From Cloeon dipterum (Eukaryota > Arthropoda > Insecta > Ephemeroptera > Baetidae): a stretch of 64,000 nucleotides of DNA. The stretch lies in the NCBI RefSeq assembly GCF_949628265.1, contig NC_088790.1, positions 26,416,545 through 26,480,544 on the forward strand, in the 5' to 3' direction. The notes below the pieces were generated by a model. That model was not told the origin of the DNA and ran no database searches. It was given only the letters and a program-made list of their open reading frames with translations. Shown here piece by piece: positions 23,396 to 38,300 of the stretch. Made by a program: the position numbers and the translations under genes. The stretch's first letter is position 1. Each line of letters opens with the position of its first letter.

Positions 23396-26300
23396 GCGTT
23401 TTTACTTGATAGGAATTTTGGCGCCTGTTGGTGCACGTTTTGGGGTGGAAATTCATGCACAAAATTGGTGGAAATTATTTTTAATTATTTAAAAAATTTA
23501 GAAAGATCGAGCTGTGAAACATGCCTTTAGTTTTGAAATTGCGAAAAAATCGGCCCTGAAATTTTCACGCCACTAATTAATTCTGTGAGCTTAGTTTCCC
23601 TATGGAATTTTTAATTTATTTCGTCTGAAGATACATTTTAAGTCATAATTTGCGAGAAGAGAGAGCGAAAAAATTATTTACAAAATAACCGTTTAATTTT
23701 TTCAAGAAATTTGGCACATAATCTGAAATTTATTTACTTTTGCTTGGTCCTGATTTGATTATTGCCCATTGAAAAGATGAATTTTTGACAAATTAAAAAA
23801 ATATAAATCATAGGACCACTTGTCAGAGCTAAAAATGAAAATTTTTATCTTTTTTTTACTGTACAGAAAATTACAATCCGATTTTTTTAGTCTGCTCCCC
23901 CATAACAAGATACATTTCAGTTGAAAGCGAGTATACTGGATTCCTGTAGCCTAACCTCGGCCGAGACCTTTCATCTTGCCAATTTTGAGCAATTTAAATA
24001 TTAAATTCAACAAAAAATGAATTATTTTTATTTTTTAAAATGATAGACTCGATTAAACATGATTTTGGATGATTTTCAATTAAAAAATGCTGTTAAATTA
24101 CTTGTCAATCCACTCGGAATTTTTGGAACAATTATCAGAAGCCAAAAACGAGCTATGTTAGCGATTTTGTAGGCAAAAATCTGGCAAAAGTCATCGATTA
24201 AACCGTCTCGTCAGATAAAATAGTCATTAAAGCCAATAAAAAATGATCATGATTTAATGACACGTTAATTTTAGAATTATTAATGATTTTAGTTACATGA
24301 ATAAGTAAAATAATCCCAATGAAATCGTGTTTTTGTGTACACGAAATAATTTTTGGACTGGGAAACTGATCAATGAATGCTATGGTTGTAAATTCTTCCT
24401 GAAATTTATAAATATTCTAAATGTTTTGGACAAATTGTAAATTTTCTCATACATTTAGTCTTTTAACGGGGTTAAAGAGGAATGATACTGGAAAAGCCTG
24501 GAAAATGCTTGTTGCCAATGCATAAACTCATCCCTTAGGATTAAGTTAAAACCTAAATTGACCTAAGAAGCACTGTATTTTTTTTAGAAAATTGGCTGGA
24601 AAGTTAGCGTGCTTTTCAAATGGCAATGGCTGTCTCCTTACTTGAAATCCGATTTAATTTCAAAACCAAGAGTTTCCCCAATAACACCGTTGGACAGATC
24701 TCGACGAGAGGATTCGGAATATGCCAAGAAAATATGTTCAAGCACTCTAAATTTTGGAGAAAATTGGCAAAATTTGAATTTTTATTGTAGGAAGGTCCTC
24801 TTTTTACTATTGCAAATTGTTGAACAAATTGTTTATCGGTCAATTGTTTAAGGCATCCAACAATTTAAATAATTTTCATTTGTTGCCCAGTATCATTCCA
24901 CTTTAAGAATATTTTCAGACACTTTTGTGGCAGTTTTATTTGGTTTTAGACGGTTATAGTTTAAATTTACAGTCCGCATCATAGTTTATTGGTCCGATAT
25001 TAAATGTGGCTTTAAAACTAAGAATTTCCGAAGGGAATTTATTATTTTGGCCCTCAAAAACTTGCGTTAAAAATGTTTCCATCGTGGTCCAACCCATATT
25101 CATGAAAATGACTCGAATTTTTATAAAGTTAGAATGTTCCTTGTTGGCAATGGTGATTTTGGAGAAAAAAAATCACGGAGAAATAAAATTGATGACATAT
25201 AAAAATGAAAAAGTTCGTTTTGAGCAGATGATTCAATATTAAAGAATAATATCTCTGCAGTTGAGAAATCGCTTTGTAAAAATTCGAAGAAAAATTTGAT
25301 TTTCTGTGATTTCTGATCGAGCGTTTCTGTTACACCTGTTGATTTAACTCTCCCTCCCCCTGCGTCAGGAATTATTGTTATTTATTTTGGTTAGCAACAG
25401 GGGAGGCATTTTTTACACTTACAAAACACGCGATGGCTGCAGCAGATTATACGGTTCTTGAAGGCCGCAGCTGCGAGTCCAAGACGATTGCCTGCCTTAT
25501 CGTTTGCAGCAACTTTTTATTACTCTATGCCGCAACCAAGATATTGAATTTTCATCAAAACATTATTTTATTGAGGCTTTCGAACTATTTTCTTATTTGC
25601 CAAAGGCAGAGGCTTGATTAATGGCAAATACACTCAGGGAAAGAGAAAATTTGCGTCGTAGCGAATTCGACGCAAAAGGACGAGGCAGGAAGTGGCTGAA
25701 ACTGAAGAAGAAGATAAACACGGCGGCTGAAGCAAAAAGACACACAGCCACCAACTAATTTGAAAACTTATAATGAGTCCATTTCCGTTGACTTCAAAGT
25801 AAAATCGCTCTCATTGCATTGCGCTTTTTGCGCAACTCGTGCTTGTTTTTCAATGCTGTGTCCGCCGCTGGAATACTAATGGGCGAACTTCTTTGTTTCG
25901 TGTTGCAGGTGAGCCACTGGTCCCAAAAGTGGTTCACGCATTTCTTCCTTTTCCTCGTCGTGCTCGGCTACAGCTTGTTGGGCGCCTCGGTTTTCGTCGC
26001 CGTCGAGCGGCCGCACGAGGAGAAGGTCAAATTGGACTTCTTCAGAGCTAAGGTGAGATTGCAATTTGAAAATTCTTATTTTTATCATTGGTTTGGCATG
26101 GAAACAACCAATTAATACTGTTAAAGAGGAATGATACTGTAAGGACTGTCTTCCTTACTTGAAATATAATTTTATTTCACAAAAAATAAAGGTTTTATAC
26201 GAGAGGAATCGAAATCTGCCAAGAAAATGTGGTCAAGCGCTGGAAATTTTGGAGGAAATTGGGAAAATTTGATTTTATACTGCAGCAAGATCCTTTTTGA

Positions 26301-29300
26301 TTAGAACAATTTGTTATATCATCCGAAAATTCAAATGATTTTCACTTGATGGTCGCCCTGTGCCCTGTGTATCGATCCACTTTAAACAATTAAAACTCTA
26401 ACACTTAACAATGGCGAAATTTTCGTGTCGTTGTGCCAGGTTGTTTGTGTGTTTACGCCTTTGTCCCGCAGCAACCGTGAATTATTTTGCAAACTACTTG
26501 TCCACGGGGGCTGCAAGGTGTCGAATTCTTGGCAGCCGAGCCGAAATCCTTTCTATTTTCCTCTTCAAATCATTTCCTCTGCTTCGTTTCGCTACACCCT
26601 AAACGCAAAAACAGAATTTTCTAGACGCAATGAAAAAAAATGCTAACTGGGCCAATTGATATTTAAATTTGCTTTATTTTGAAAAGCTATTTACACCCGT
26701 GAAATTTTTATAGATTATTTTATCTTAAAATTTCAATGATTAATAAAAAATAACTGTCAAAATCAAGCAGATTTATTTAAAAACGTGTTGCTTTTGATAC
26801 AAAAAATAATTTATTTTTCAAATCAATTGTAACATACTGATGCTTGCCAATTGAAAATGAAATTAAGATTAAAAACTGCAAATTTATTAAGCTTTTATTG
26901 CTAGACACGTTTTTTTTGCAAGGTGACTGACCTATTGACCTCCTGCCGTCCGAACATTTTGTTGTTTGTCGCTGCCGCAAATGAGTCAGTTTTTTTTCTG
27001 CGGGTTGTTGCTGGAAAAGATCCAACGTCGGGGCGGCATTAATTCTTAAAAGGGGCTGAGTCACGCCGTGCGAACCGAAGCGTCGGAGACTCACGGGCGC
27101 CGCCGGGATCTCTGCTCGCGAGTGTGCCGCAGCCGACGAGCCGACGTCTGTCCAAGCAGAGCGAAATCAATACTGTGTTCACTCTAATTTTCTGCCATAG
27201 GTAGTCCGGCGTGAAATATTAAATTTGGTGACTATAAATAAATTTAATTTCCAGATTTTGATAATAATTTTTTTTCTGAAGCCTCCATCCATTTAAAGGG
27301 AAAGTTTGAAAAATTGTCCCGAGATGCAAACGGTCACTGGTAAAATAAATATTTTTCAACTGACAGCGCAATAGAAATGATTTTTTCGCTTGAATCTGAT
27401 GGAAACGGTGATTCAAATGCTTTACGTTTTACTACCCTTGGGTTGGTATTAATGAGGCTCTCTTTTTTTATATAATTGCCTGTTGTAAAACGAACGTTCA
27501 ATGCGCCAACTTTGTTTCACTGGGCACGCGAGCTCGGCTTCAATTGCTCTTTACGGCCTTCTTTGTTCCCTCTGATTTACTGCGTAGATATTCGCATTAT
27601 TGCTGGCGTCTCTTGTGCTCCGCTCCGCTCTGTTGTGGTACTTCGAGTGTTTGTTTGCATAGAGTGAAGGATGTGGCGACGAAATTGTGACGGCCCGTTA
27701 CTGACAAGAAAACTCTACGCGCAGTTAATAGACGCTAGAACATTACAAAATTATGACACAAAATAAAAAGGAAATATATTTTGGCTCTTACGTTTCCTGT
27801 TTTTTTGGCACCCAATTTTTAACAAGAATTTCCTCTTCAGATATTCCTTTTGAATGAGATGCGAAACCTGCAAAAAATCCTGCGGCATCACAAGTTTAGT
27901 GCATTATTTCTTGAACTTTGAACATTCTGAAAAACAATTACGGTTTTAACTGGAACAAATTATACTTCTAAATTTGGCGGGGCAATTTTACTAATAGTGT
28001 TTGCTGTTTAATTGGCCGGATGTGGAGGTTGCGTGAGAGAGAGAGAGCCGCCTAGATTCAACCCGTGCAGGAGTTGCGTGCAGATGTTTTTTGCATGCCA
28101 ATATTTTGAAAAATAAAAAAGTTCCGTCATCACCAAAGAGGCACGACGAGAGATATTAAATTTGCAAATTGCAGCCTCCAATTGAATGCTCAAAATATTT
28201 TTACGCTCCCTAAATTTCACGTTCAGATAATCATATAGAAAGGGAAGATAATTGTTCCAACTGGCATGTGAACAAATTTTTAACTTTTTTTCTGGTTGTG
28301 GCCGAGCCAAACGATTTCGTAATGGAGCAAATAGAGAGAAAAAAAGGGGCGTCGATGTTTTTCGACCCGGCATCATCTTCGTAGCTACTCAGCCGCTGGC
28401 GGACGTTCAAACTATTGTACTCGGTCTGGAAAGCTTTAATGCGAGGTCGATTTCGGCCAATGAACTTTCATCTCGCGTCACTATAATACACGCACACTGT
28501 TAGAGAAATGTGCGAATTTTACTGCCCCTCGAGCAATAAAAACATAAAATTATCCGCAATCTTCGCGAAACTGTACAGAAAATCTAGACACGCTAGATTA
28601 GACTTTGTAAGTGGAGAAAAAATATTAAGTTCCTCAAAGATTGGCATGCTAAAAGTGATTTCAGCAAAATCTCCAGGGTTCCGCTGCGATTGCTCGGTAT
28701 CTCGAACGGAAATGAGCAGGGAAAACAGTCGCAAAATAATGTTCTTTTATCTTAAAGGCACGCAATTTCCTAAAATTGTTAAAACCCTTCTCGCTGTTAC
28801 TGACGTTTTAATTCAAATTTCAATTATTATTTGACTCTTGTTCTCAGGAGTCCGTTCTGCAAGACTTGCGTTGGTTGTCCAACAACATCAGCAAAGCAGA
28901 AGAGGACCGGTGGCAGCTGGAAGCGACAAAACGACTAATACGCTATCAGGACTTTTTGTACCAGAAGTTCAAAGACAAAGGTCTGGAGGACGATCCGAGA
29001 GAGGTTTGGAACTTCTGGAACGCCGTCTTTTACTGCGGGACAATCTACACAACTATAGGTCAGTTCAGAAACTCATTTTTTTCCACGCTGAGAGAGAGAG
29101 AACCAACAGAGGGGAAATTATCAAGTTGTGTAATGCAGTCGAAACATTTATTTGTTGCTTTCTTATTTCTTCATTTCTTATTCAGAGAGTATAGCTTTTA
29201 AGCACTTGTTCGCCTTTTTGGTCCAGCGAATTATGGCGACAAGTGCAAATAAACGCTTTTGGCAGATTATTGCCCTCGACGCCGGTCTTGCTGATCAAAA

Positions 29301-32300
29301 AAGGCACGCGGTGTTTGCTGAGCGCGTCTGTTTATTTAAAAACTCTGCAAGCAGCAAAAGCAACCGACACTCGTGAATTTTCATGAACTCTGTCTGCGCT
29401 GCTGCGCCCGGCACGTTTATCCGTCTGGAAATTCAATAATGCTCGCTGCTCTCGTTTCAACCTTGGAAAACGGGGTTGCGACGAATTTAAATCGTGTCGT
29501 GAAAAATGGTTGGAAAAAAGGAAATTTAAATTGGAAAATCCCTCGAGAAACCAACAATTTCTGTTAAAAAAATGTTTATTTAAGATAAAGTAAAGGTTTT
29601 TACAGAATATTTATGAACAATGATTTGTGCCGTTATAGTTGAAATACTATCAAAAATTAGGAAAAAGTAAAAAATCTCCCAGGTTGGAGATTGGTTCAAA
29701 AGTTTTTTATTCGAATGAAGCGGTGATTGTTAATTGTCTCCTTATTGGAAATCATGATTTATTTCATCAGAGGGGGAATCTACCTCATAATTCGCACACC
29801 GTTGGAGAGGAATCGAAATCAAGCGAATATAATTGACAATAACGGTTTATTTTTTCGAGAAATTAAGTTAAATCTTAATATTTATTGTTCCTCTGTCCAG
29901 ATTTTATTTTTGCACACTGTAGAGATAAATTTTTACAATTATGGGATAAAATGATGCCTGAGGTGTGTGTAAAATGCCTCAGGACGAAGAAACCTTTGCT
30001 TTTTGAAATACAGAAGGTCGAAAAGGTTGAAAACCGGGTGTTTTTGAGTGAAAAAAAATCAAAATTGCAATATTGGTTGATTTTTATACCCTTGAAACAT
30101 ACTTGTAGTCTTTCCTGAGGTCAGACAACCGGTAAAAATTTAATCCTGACGTCAGGGTAGCCCTCGAGCGATCGATACTATTATTAAATCCAATGTGTAA
30201 ATCAATTTAACGATGCCTGACGGGCTCTGTATATTTATTTGGTCTGCACGCCGGTGGAATGGCCAAGTTGAGAGCTTTCAGAATATGTACAATTTACCTT
30301 TTGTAAGCCATCAGGGTGCTCACAATCAGGAAACACCCTGCTGTGCCTAAAACGCCGTAATATTTTCCTGGAATTGGTATTTTGATTCTGAAATTAAGAT
30401 CGAAGACGATGCAACACATTCCAAAATTACCCACGTGTCGAGTTATCCTGCGCAGAAAACTTGATGCTGAGCAGAATTTTAACGCGGAGTGTTAACCAAC
30501 CAACCAACTGCAAAAATAAGCTTTCTCTAGAGAAAACATATCCGAAAAGTGCGAAAACGGACTGACCACACCGCAGGCTAAATGATAAATCATGTTTGAA
30601 ATTACGCTTTCAAAGAACGTCTCGTCAAAGCCGTGTTTGAGCCGCGGCCAAAACGACAATGCGCGGTCGAAAAACTAATTATGTTTTGATCCACTCGCGC
30701 GCGGCAGACAAAGTGGAATGAGTATTTCATCGCGTGCAGACAAAAGTGACGATTTTTCGGAAACCCAATTAATTTGCGTGCCAGATTTTTTTTTTTAAAT
30801 GGCTGAAATGCGAGCAGCCGAGGCTGACGGGGGAGAGTGACCCGCCCGGATTGATTTGAAACAAACAAAGGGCGTCAGACGTTTCAGGCGGCCGTTAAAA
30901 GAAGCTAGTGATTTATTTTCATTTAATTTAATCCTTTTGAGATTTAAATTTAGCCGCTGACGCTGACGTACGACGGTGCCTCCAGAAAACAAGGGGTCTT
31001 TTGTCTCACATGTCTCGCGTCTGGTTCACCGATTGTGTGACGGAACCAACTTTGTTTGTTATCCATTTGGTTTCGAGGAAGATCCTCAAACTTCATATTT
31101 TCCTCGTAAATTCACTCATCTAAAATTAAAATCAAGGTGTAAGGTTTAAATTGAAGTGATTCTGGGGAAGGAAAATTTAACTATGTTGTTTTTGAGTCAG
31201 AAGATCAACCATAATGGTTTTCACTAGCGCTTGTAATCCTCCTTCTGACTCACGTTCGGCCGTCACAGCTTGGATAGTTCGTTTTTTGGCCCTCTTTCCC
31301 CGGTGCGAATTCAATGAGTAATGGAGGATTAAAATACCGCGGCTTTAGCAGTTGATTGTGTTATTTTTCGGTCGACTAGTCAACGCACAAGCATCAGCCA
31401 ACGGCAGAAATAAAACAATCCCTAACCGCAGATTTCAAGGTTGGTGCGCGCTACACAGCTTCAAAATCTATCCCCAGTGAATAATTCTAGTTTCTACTTT
31501 TACTAAATTGCAGGAGCTTTGCCGTTGAAAATAGACGTAATACTCTCAGCGAGGAACAGCTGGAAAAATGTCAGTTTTGGGGTTCTCGCATATTTCCAAA
31601 TTTTACCCTGAAAAGGTCACATTTCGCGCCTAAAGAGTCAGAAATTTTGGAAAATTACGATCGAGTGTTAAAATTTTCGGTCTTTTGGTGAAACCAGTGG
31701 CTTTTTTTACTGATTCGGCTGATTTGTGAAAATCCCTCTTTTCGGTCATCCATAATGGGAATTTTTTATCTTTAATAAAAATGCGGTTTTTGCGAACCTA
31801 TGCGTGACTTTGATTTTAAAGTTGCTGATATTTACGGCAAATAACAAATCTAAATTTTCTTTTATTCAATTTCTAGTTTTTTGTCTGAATTAAAAAATAA
31901 AACTCATTTTGCTTCAATTGCTTTCTGGCTCGAAGATATTACATATTACATATTTTCCATTTTTTCCTGCCACTATTTTTACTTCTTTCACATCAAAATT
32001 AGAGGCAAAAACAAAAAACCTAGTTGAATTCAACAAAATTCTCTGCAAGATTTGTCGTTTTTCACATTTTTCTGCTCACTAATGTTTTTAAATAAGCGTT
32101 AAGGAGAGAAAAAAATTTAAAATATAACCTATGTGGTCGTTAAAAGGTTAAAAAAACAACTTCACTCAAGCGGGGACCAGATTCGTGCGACGCGCAGATA
32201 TGGCGTCTGGTGGAGTATGGCGTGAAATAACGGTCACGTGAAAATGCGCAAAAAGAAGCAAGCTTTCGTCAAAATTGTAACATAATTTGCATTACTTGTA

Positions 32301-35300
32301 TTACTTGTGTCTTTTGGATCGTAAAAACAAACTCTTGACACTCGTACGGCAATCCAAAGAGAGCTTTTTGTTTCCCACGTTCAGACGCCATCTTAGATCT
32401 GCGCAGTGCAAACCCATTTTATCGCACATCTGCCTCCCGCTGCTTCGCTCATAAATGCAATTTCAGATTGTTAAATTATTTTTTTCCAGAGTAAATTTTT
32501 AAAAAATAGACCAATTTAACTTAAAAAATGACCGTCAAGATGCATTTTTCTGAGTTGATCTTGCTGCAAAAACACTGCGTTATAGAAAAAATAAATTTAA
32601 AGACCTACTCAAACAAAAGAACGGGTAATTTTTTGGCGAGCCAAAAGAAAAAAGGAAGGAGACTATTCTAAATAAATAATAATTAATAATTTATATTTTA
32701 AATGTGTGTCCCAAAATGTTTGGGATTGGGACACATTTAATCGTGGCGACGAAGCGTTACTCTTTCTGACAGCCAAGCTTAATCCGGGACAAATCAGATA
32801 TGCGGCGCCAGAGTTAATTAGAATCGCGATATTGAGTGGTGGGTGCCGCTTAAAAAGCCGTTGGCCTGTTGAAACGAGCAGCTACTCCTAGAACGGCGGT
32901 AATAAAATCATAATGGTGCAGCGAAAGCGGCCCGACGAAAAGAAGCAGCTCATCTGCGCGAGCGAGCGACTGAGAGTGAGTGCGTGTTATAAAAAGATGG
33001 CCCGGCGAAGACGTAATTTTAGTTTTGGCCCGCACTCGCGGTGCGGGGGCGGCCGCTGCAGCAAACCCCCGCCCGCCCGCCCGCCAATCGGCCCCCGAGG
33101 GTGAGTAACTGACCCGCGCCAAATGCTGCACCGTGAAATCGTAAAGTCGGCGTTTTGTCGCCCAAATGTTTACGCCAGCGTGTCACCCAAGGGAATTAAA
33201 TAAGCCGCAAGGCCGTCGCACTCGAAATTATTGGCTTGGTAATTTTGCAACGCCTCGTGTTTGATGTTATTTTGAGAATTTGCGCGTGATTTTTTTGTAT
33301 CGAGCAGCGGCTTTAGTAATTTTCCATGCATGTTCCAAGGTCTTTGAAATTTTCCCATTTTTAATACTTCTGAAAGGTTGATGACCGAAAAGTAAATAGA
33401 AGTCCAGCGGCTGCATCTGAAAACCTGGATTTCAGGATTGATTATCATCTTTTATTTGTCATTACTTTTCTTACTAACAATAAATACAACAAATTATTGA
33501 CCGACAATTAAGAAAAACGCACAAAATATTGAATTACTCTTTTTTTTTGGAACGCTTTTCTTTTTCCACTGATCTTATCTTGTCCTTGGATTCGTTCAAT
33601 ACATGCAACCTTAATTTTGATTTGTAATTAAATACCATTTAAATATAAAACCAATATTTAAACGTTCAAAATTCCAAAAATAAAATTGCGATGCCAAAAT
33701 GTGTTATTTTTAAAGATTTCCCTCTCCATAATATAAAAATTGCTCTCTACTAATTTAAAATCACTATATAGTCTTTCTTTCCCATGCATAAGTTAAATTT
33801 TTAATGATCTTATCTGCAAGGATTGAGCTAAATTTAATTCTTAAAAATTGCTAAAACCAAAAGCGCATGCGCACTTAAAAAAAAGAATTCTCCCTTAAAA
33901 TTTATTTCATCTGAAGCCCTATTACGCATAGTTTCCACAGATTTTAGCATAAAAAATTGTTCTCATTGGAGCAAGAGACAAACATTTTCGTGTCTGGAAT
34001 TTAATTTTTTCATTTCTGAGCTTTTTAGAGACCAATTAAAATCTTAAAAAATCAAGTTAATAAAAAAATCCTGGGAAATTTATTGCCCTTTTTGAAAATT
34101 CATCCTGTTGAAATGATTCAGAACAAAATTTGAAAAAGTAGTAAATTATGAGCGTGGAAATAAAAATAGTTTGTAGAATAATTATCTTCTAAATTTATGC
34201 AACATAACTTATAATTTAAAATATTTCCAAATTTTTTTTACCAGAACAAATATCGCAGTCGATTTTTTTAATGACTTACATGATAGAATTTCTTTGAGCA
34301 TCTCATGTTGACGAAAAGATATTGAATTTCGAGCGACAACGATACAGTTTTCGTATTTTGCTGTCAAGGACACATTCCCTTTATTTATTTCCGTTTTTTC
34401 CAAACGCAGTTTCCATATTTCTAGTTTTCAAAAGATGGCATTATTATGGGCTCGAGTTATTACAACTATAACTCAACTCTGCAGCCACGCGGGCCTCATA
34501 TGTTATCCGCTCTGTGGTACTATTGGGACCCAGTGAGTTTATAATAACCCACGGGATGTTCTGAGCAGAAGTTAAAAAAGCAGTATTATTATAAAAGGGA
34601 AATATCCAGAAAATTCTATTCGAAAAACCCATCAAGCATTCTTAAGGACAATTGCCTGACCTTTAACAAAACCCTGTTTTTTTTAAAGAATTATTTCATT
34701 TTTGAATTTGTGCATTGATCGCAGTGCTTCTTTTATAACATCTAACGGCAACCCACATCTCTCATTACTCCCATTTATTTCTCCCCGTCTTCAACGCGTG
34801 ATCCACTTTATTAGCTGATTCAGCGATGATTCAAAGGAAAATACGGCTCGCAAAGTCAAATTTCCTCCGAATGTGCCCGCATGCTGCGCGAGCTTTGAAA
34901 AGGGTGCGGGAATGGATTCCATGTGCAGCGCGGATCTAAGAATAGCAGCGATTGAGGGAAAAAGTCGAGCGTAATTGGTGTGGCGACGAGACGCCGTTTT
35001 TGATGACATTCGACGTTGCTCATCACAAAAAACGACTCCGAATTTACGATCGGATGTGGTGGCTTCTGTCTCGTTGGATATTATAAAAATCCAGGCAGTT
35101 TTAAATAACAAACTGTCCAGAATACACATATTTTTTCCCACTGACCGCCGCGCTTCGTTCTGTAAACACACTTGAGCTCGTCTGTTTTGATTTTTTTTTT
35201 GCCATCAAATTTTCCAGAACTTCTTGCGTGTTAAAATTGTGCTTGATTTTCTTAAAAAGGTTTAAAGACTGTCTTTGACGAAGTTTCTGAGCGCACCAAT

Positions 35301-38300
35301 CGATTCTTGAGGGTTGAATTAGGAAAATTGGATGTTTTTTCCGACCTAAAAGTGCAGCGCGACCAAGAACTTTTTTCCCGCCAAAACAATATGGACGTAT
35401 TACGAGCAGTGCGCATGCGTCAGAGCTGGCTGGATCTGACAAAGAAGTCATTCGTACTTTGCAAATGCTCAAACCAGCTCTGACGCATGCGCAGTTCTCA
35501 CAAATAGGTTCATATTGTTTTGGCGGGAAAAAATTTCGCACGTCGCGCTGCACTTTTAGGTCGGAAAAACATCCACTTTACCTAATTCGACCCTCAGGAA
35601 TCGATTGGTATGCACAGAAACTTCGTCAAACACGGTCTTTAAAAGAAAATCGTAAGAAAGGATGGAGAGGAAAAGGAAAAAGGGATATGGAGGGAAAGAT
35701 GTGCAACAAAATTAGAAAAAAATGGCGGAGGGCAGGAATAAAAACCTACTTCTCCTTTTTACTAAACAAGTTTTCCTTTTCCTCCCTCCTGTCCTTCAAA
35801 TTTCCTTTGATTTTTTTACTTTCAGGGAAATCAGCCACGTAAAACATCTTTAAAATAACAAATTTCATAGTAAAAATCTTCTTAAAATCTTTTCACGCAA
35901 ACCACATTTTATTATTTTGCATTTTTTTTAATTTTCTAAACGTAAATATCTATTTGGCATGACTATTTAGAAACCGTCTAGACAAAAGGCTCTGTTCGGA
36001 AAGCACAGTTGCGCCAAAATGCAAAACAAAGCGTGTTGGAACAAATTAAAATTAGTCTTCTTCTATGTGTCTCTTGTGTGCGCGAGCGAGGTGCGATTGC
36101 GAAACCTTGGGGTGGCGGATTGGCGCCACACACGCGTGTCGGACGTGCGAAGAGAAGAGTGAGCGAGGAGCGAGTTTGAGACACGGGTTCACCTGGCGGT
36201 GCTGCCGGCGAATAGCCGCATTGCGAAGAAAAGACTTTTGGCACGCCCGCCGACGGACTCGGCGATCGTCCAGGACCGCATCAAACGCGCGGGCCGACAT
36301 TACCTCCGCACAGCTGTCGCGAATGTCGCGCACTTTACAACCACTGAAAACTGACCCTTAACTCACTTTGAAATTGGGGATGTTGCAAACATAAAATGGC
36401 GTTGCTGCTTTTTGCTTTAAATTCGAGAACTCTCCGCACGGGAAATTAAATCTGCTAAATCATTTGAAATTTAATTCCAACAGCTGACAAAAAATGGATA
36501 AAGTACCGGCTTAACTTTCAATCGCTTTAAAATAAATCCCAACACAGTGATACTTGATAATTTTTGTCGTTATCCCCGCTAACAACCTTTTAATCCGAAT
36601 TTGTCAGCAATTTTTAAGTTTGTTTTTCAGCTGACAGTGAGAAAAAATGCGATGCTAATTATTTTTAGGCAGCTTACACAGGCAATTTTTGCAACATATA
36701 TTTTACTAGAATTTGCTTCCAGAACAAAATACGCAAAATACCTGACAGCTTTGAGAAGAAAATTTTAAGATTTAAATTAAAAATTAACTTAGATTTTAGT
36801 TCGCATTTTGGTTGGTTTTTGTGTCAATTTAATAGAACCTGCCTGGCAAAAAGATTAGTTTAAAATCGATTTAAAAACTCGTGAAATTTTACTCTTTTTG
36901 CTGGGGAATTATTCCTTTTTGCCACCCTGGTTTAAAAAAATGCAGTCCAGTCGTAAAAGCGTTTTTTTTTGTAATTTTAACCAGTTTGTTTCAGTTTGCA
37001 CCTCAGTTTTCAATAATTTTCTAATTATTAGCTCATGACCACGACTTGAAAAATTGTCAGAGAACAATTGAGGCAGCAAACGGAAGTTTAAAAGAAAAAT
37101 TCTGCACAGTAGAGGAATTTTTGACCACTCCGACCACAAATTTTGGATTTTCAAAAGGGAAAATATGGAATATGATTGGATTTCTTGCAAAAGAAATTGG
37201 TAAAAACTATAGTGGGGAGAAAAACCGGGTAGTGAAACAAAAGCGCAACCCTGTTACCACCCAAGGTTGACTTTTTCTTTGCCTATATCCCGCTCAAAAA
37301 TATCTTTGAATCTAGTTTCTGCGGAGAAACAAGATTAAAAGAGCCTTTGATCTATTCTAAGAACATGCAACGTCAATTTTAATGAAATTGTAACGTCAAA
37401 AGATAAAGAACCACAAGGAAATATTTTTAATGTAATTTGTACTTTTATTGCGTGTTAGGGTAGTTTTTTTTTGCTAGTTTGGGCAGCTTATATTCGTACC
37501 TTTTTTCTACGAAAATTAAAGAGTAAAATATATTAATTTTTTTTTAATTTTTTGCAAGTTCACAAACTGATTTAAATATATTTTTGTTTTATTTAAAAAG
37601 AAAATAAAAATTAACAATTTTTGGTGCGTTGGCGGGCCACAATTTTGGAAATTGAATTCTTCCTCCTCATTTCGCCATCTGCGTAAAATTGATTAAAAAT
37701 TTAGTCTATAGATAAAACTTGCAGTAAAATATTAATTATTAGCAGAATGTAAAATTTCAAAATAATTCTTCTTAATTTTGGTTTAAGACACAAAGCTAGA
37801 TAGAAAAATCAAGCGTTTAATTTTCTGCTGCTTTTTAAATATTTTTATTAAACCGAGCATTTAAATTGGTTAAAAGAGCGCCGGCCTGCGTGAGAGTGGG
37901 CCCCGTTTCTTGTGTCTGGCGGAGCGAGGGGAACTGCCTTCACGAATTTAGCCGGGCAGGGGCGGCCGGCCGGTCGGTCTGTCGGTCGCGGCACCGCCGC
38001 TGAAGTCTGTGCGGTGCTCTCCAGTTAGGCTGCTGCCGCAACGCGACGCAACATGGCCGACCAGGGGCCGCCGCCGGTGGGCTCGTTGCGCGGCCTCAAG
38101 GCCGAGTTGTCGCCGGACGAGCCGCAGGGCAAGGCGCCGCTCGCCACCTTCGAGGGCGAGCTGAACGTGCGGCTGCGCGAGCCGGACGAGGTGCTCGTCC
38201 GACCCGCCGTCCGCCGCCGGACGTCCAACTCGCGGGACAGGGCCGCCAGCAAGGAGGCCCGCAGGTGCGCTCAGGGTCGAGGGATTGAGACTGCCCCCGT

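Noticed and set aside
23043-23492. Longer K2P isoform A start at 23043
   Set aside because: The frame opens there with GTG, not ATG; ATG 23088 has a good initiation context.
23088-29058. Isoform A exons as an independent truncated K2P pseudogene
   Set aside because: All three exons are intact with good splice sites, and the final phase fits the shared exons; kept as the alternative rather than the main call.
35101-35842. 150-residue minus and 127-residue plus frames with similar peptide sequence
   Set aside because: They read opposite arms of the foldback MITE at 35262-35642, so the similarity is a palindrome effect.
36052-36361. Three frames of 88-98 residues on both strands
   Set aside because: Composition artefacts of a CpG island; all three have low-complexity Arg/Cys/Ala content.
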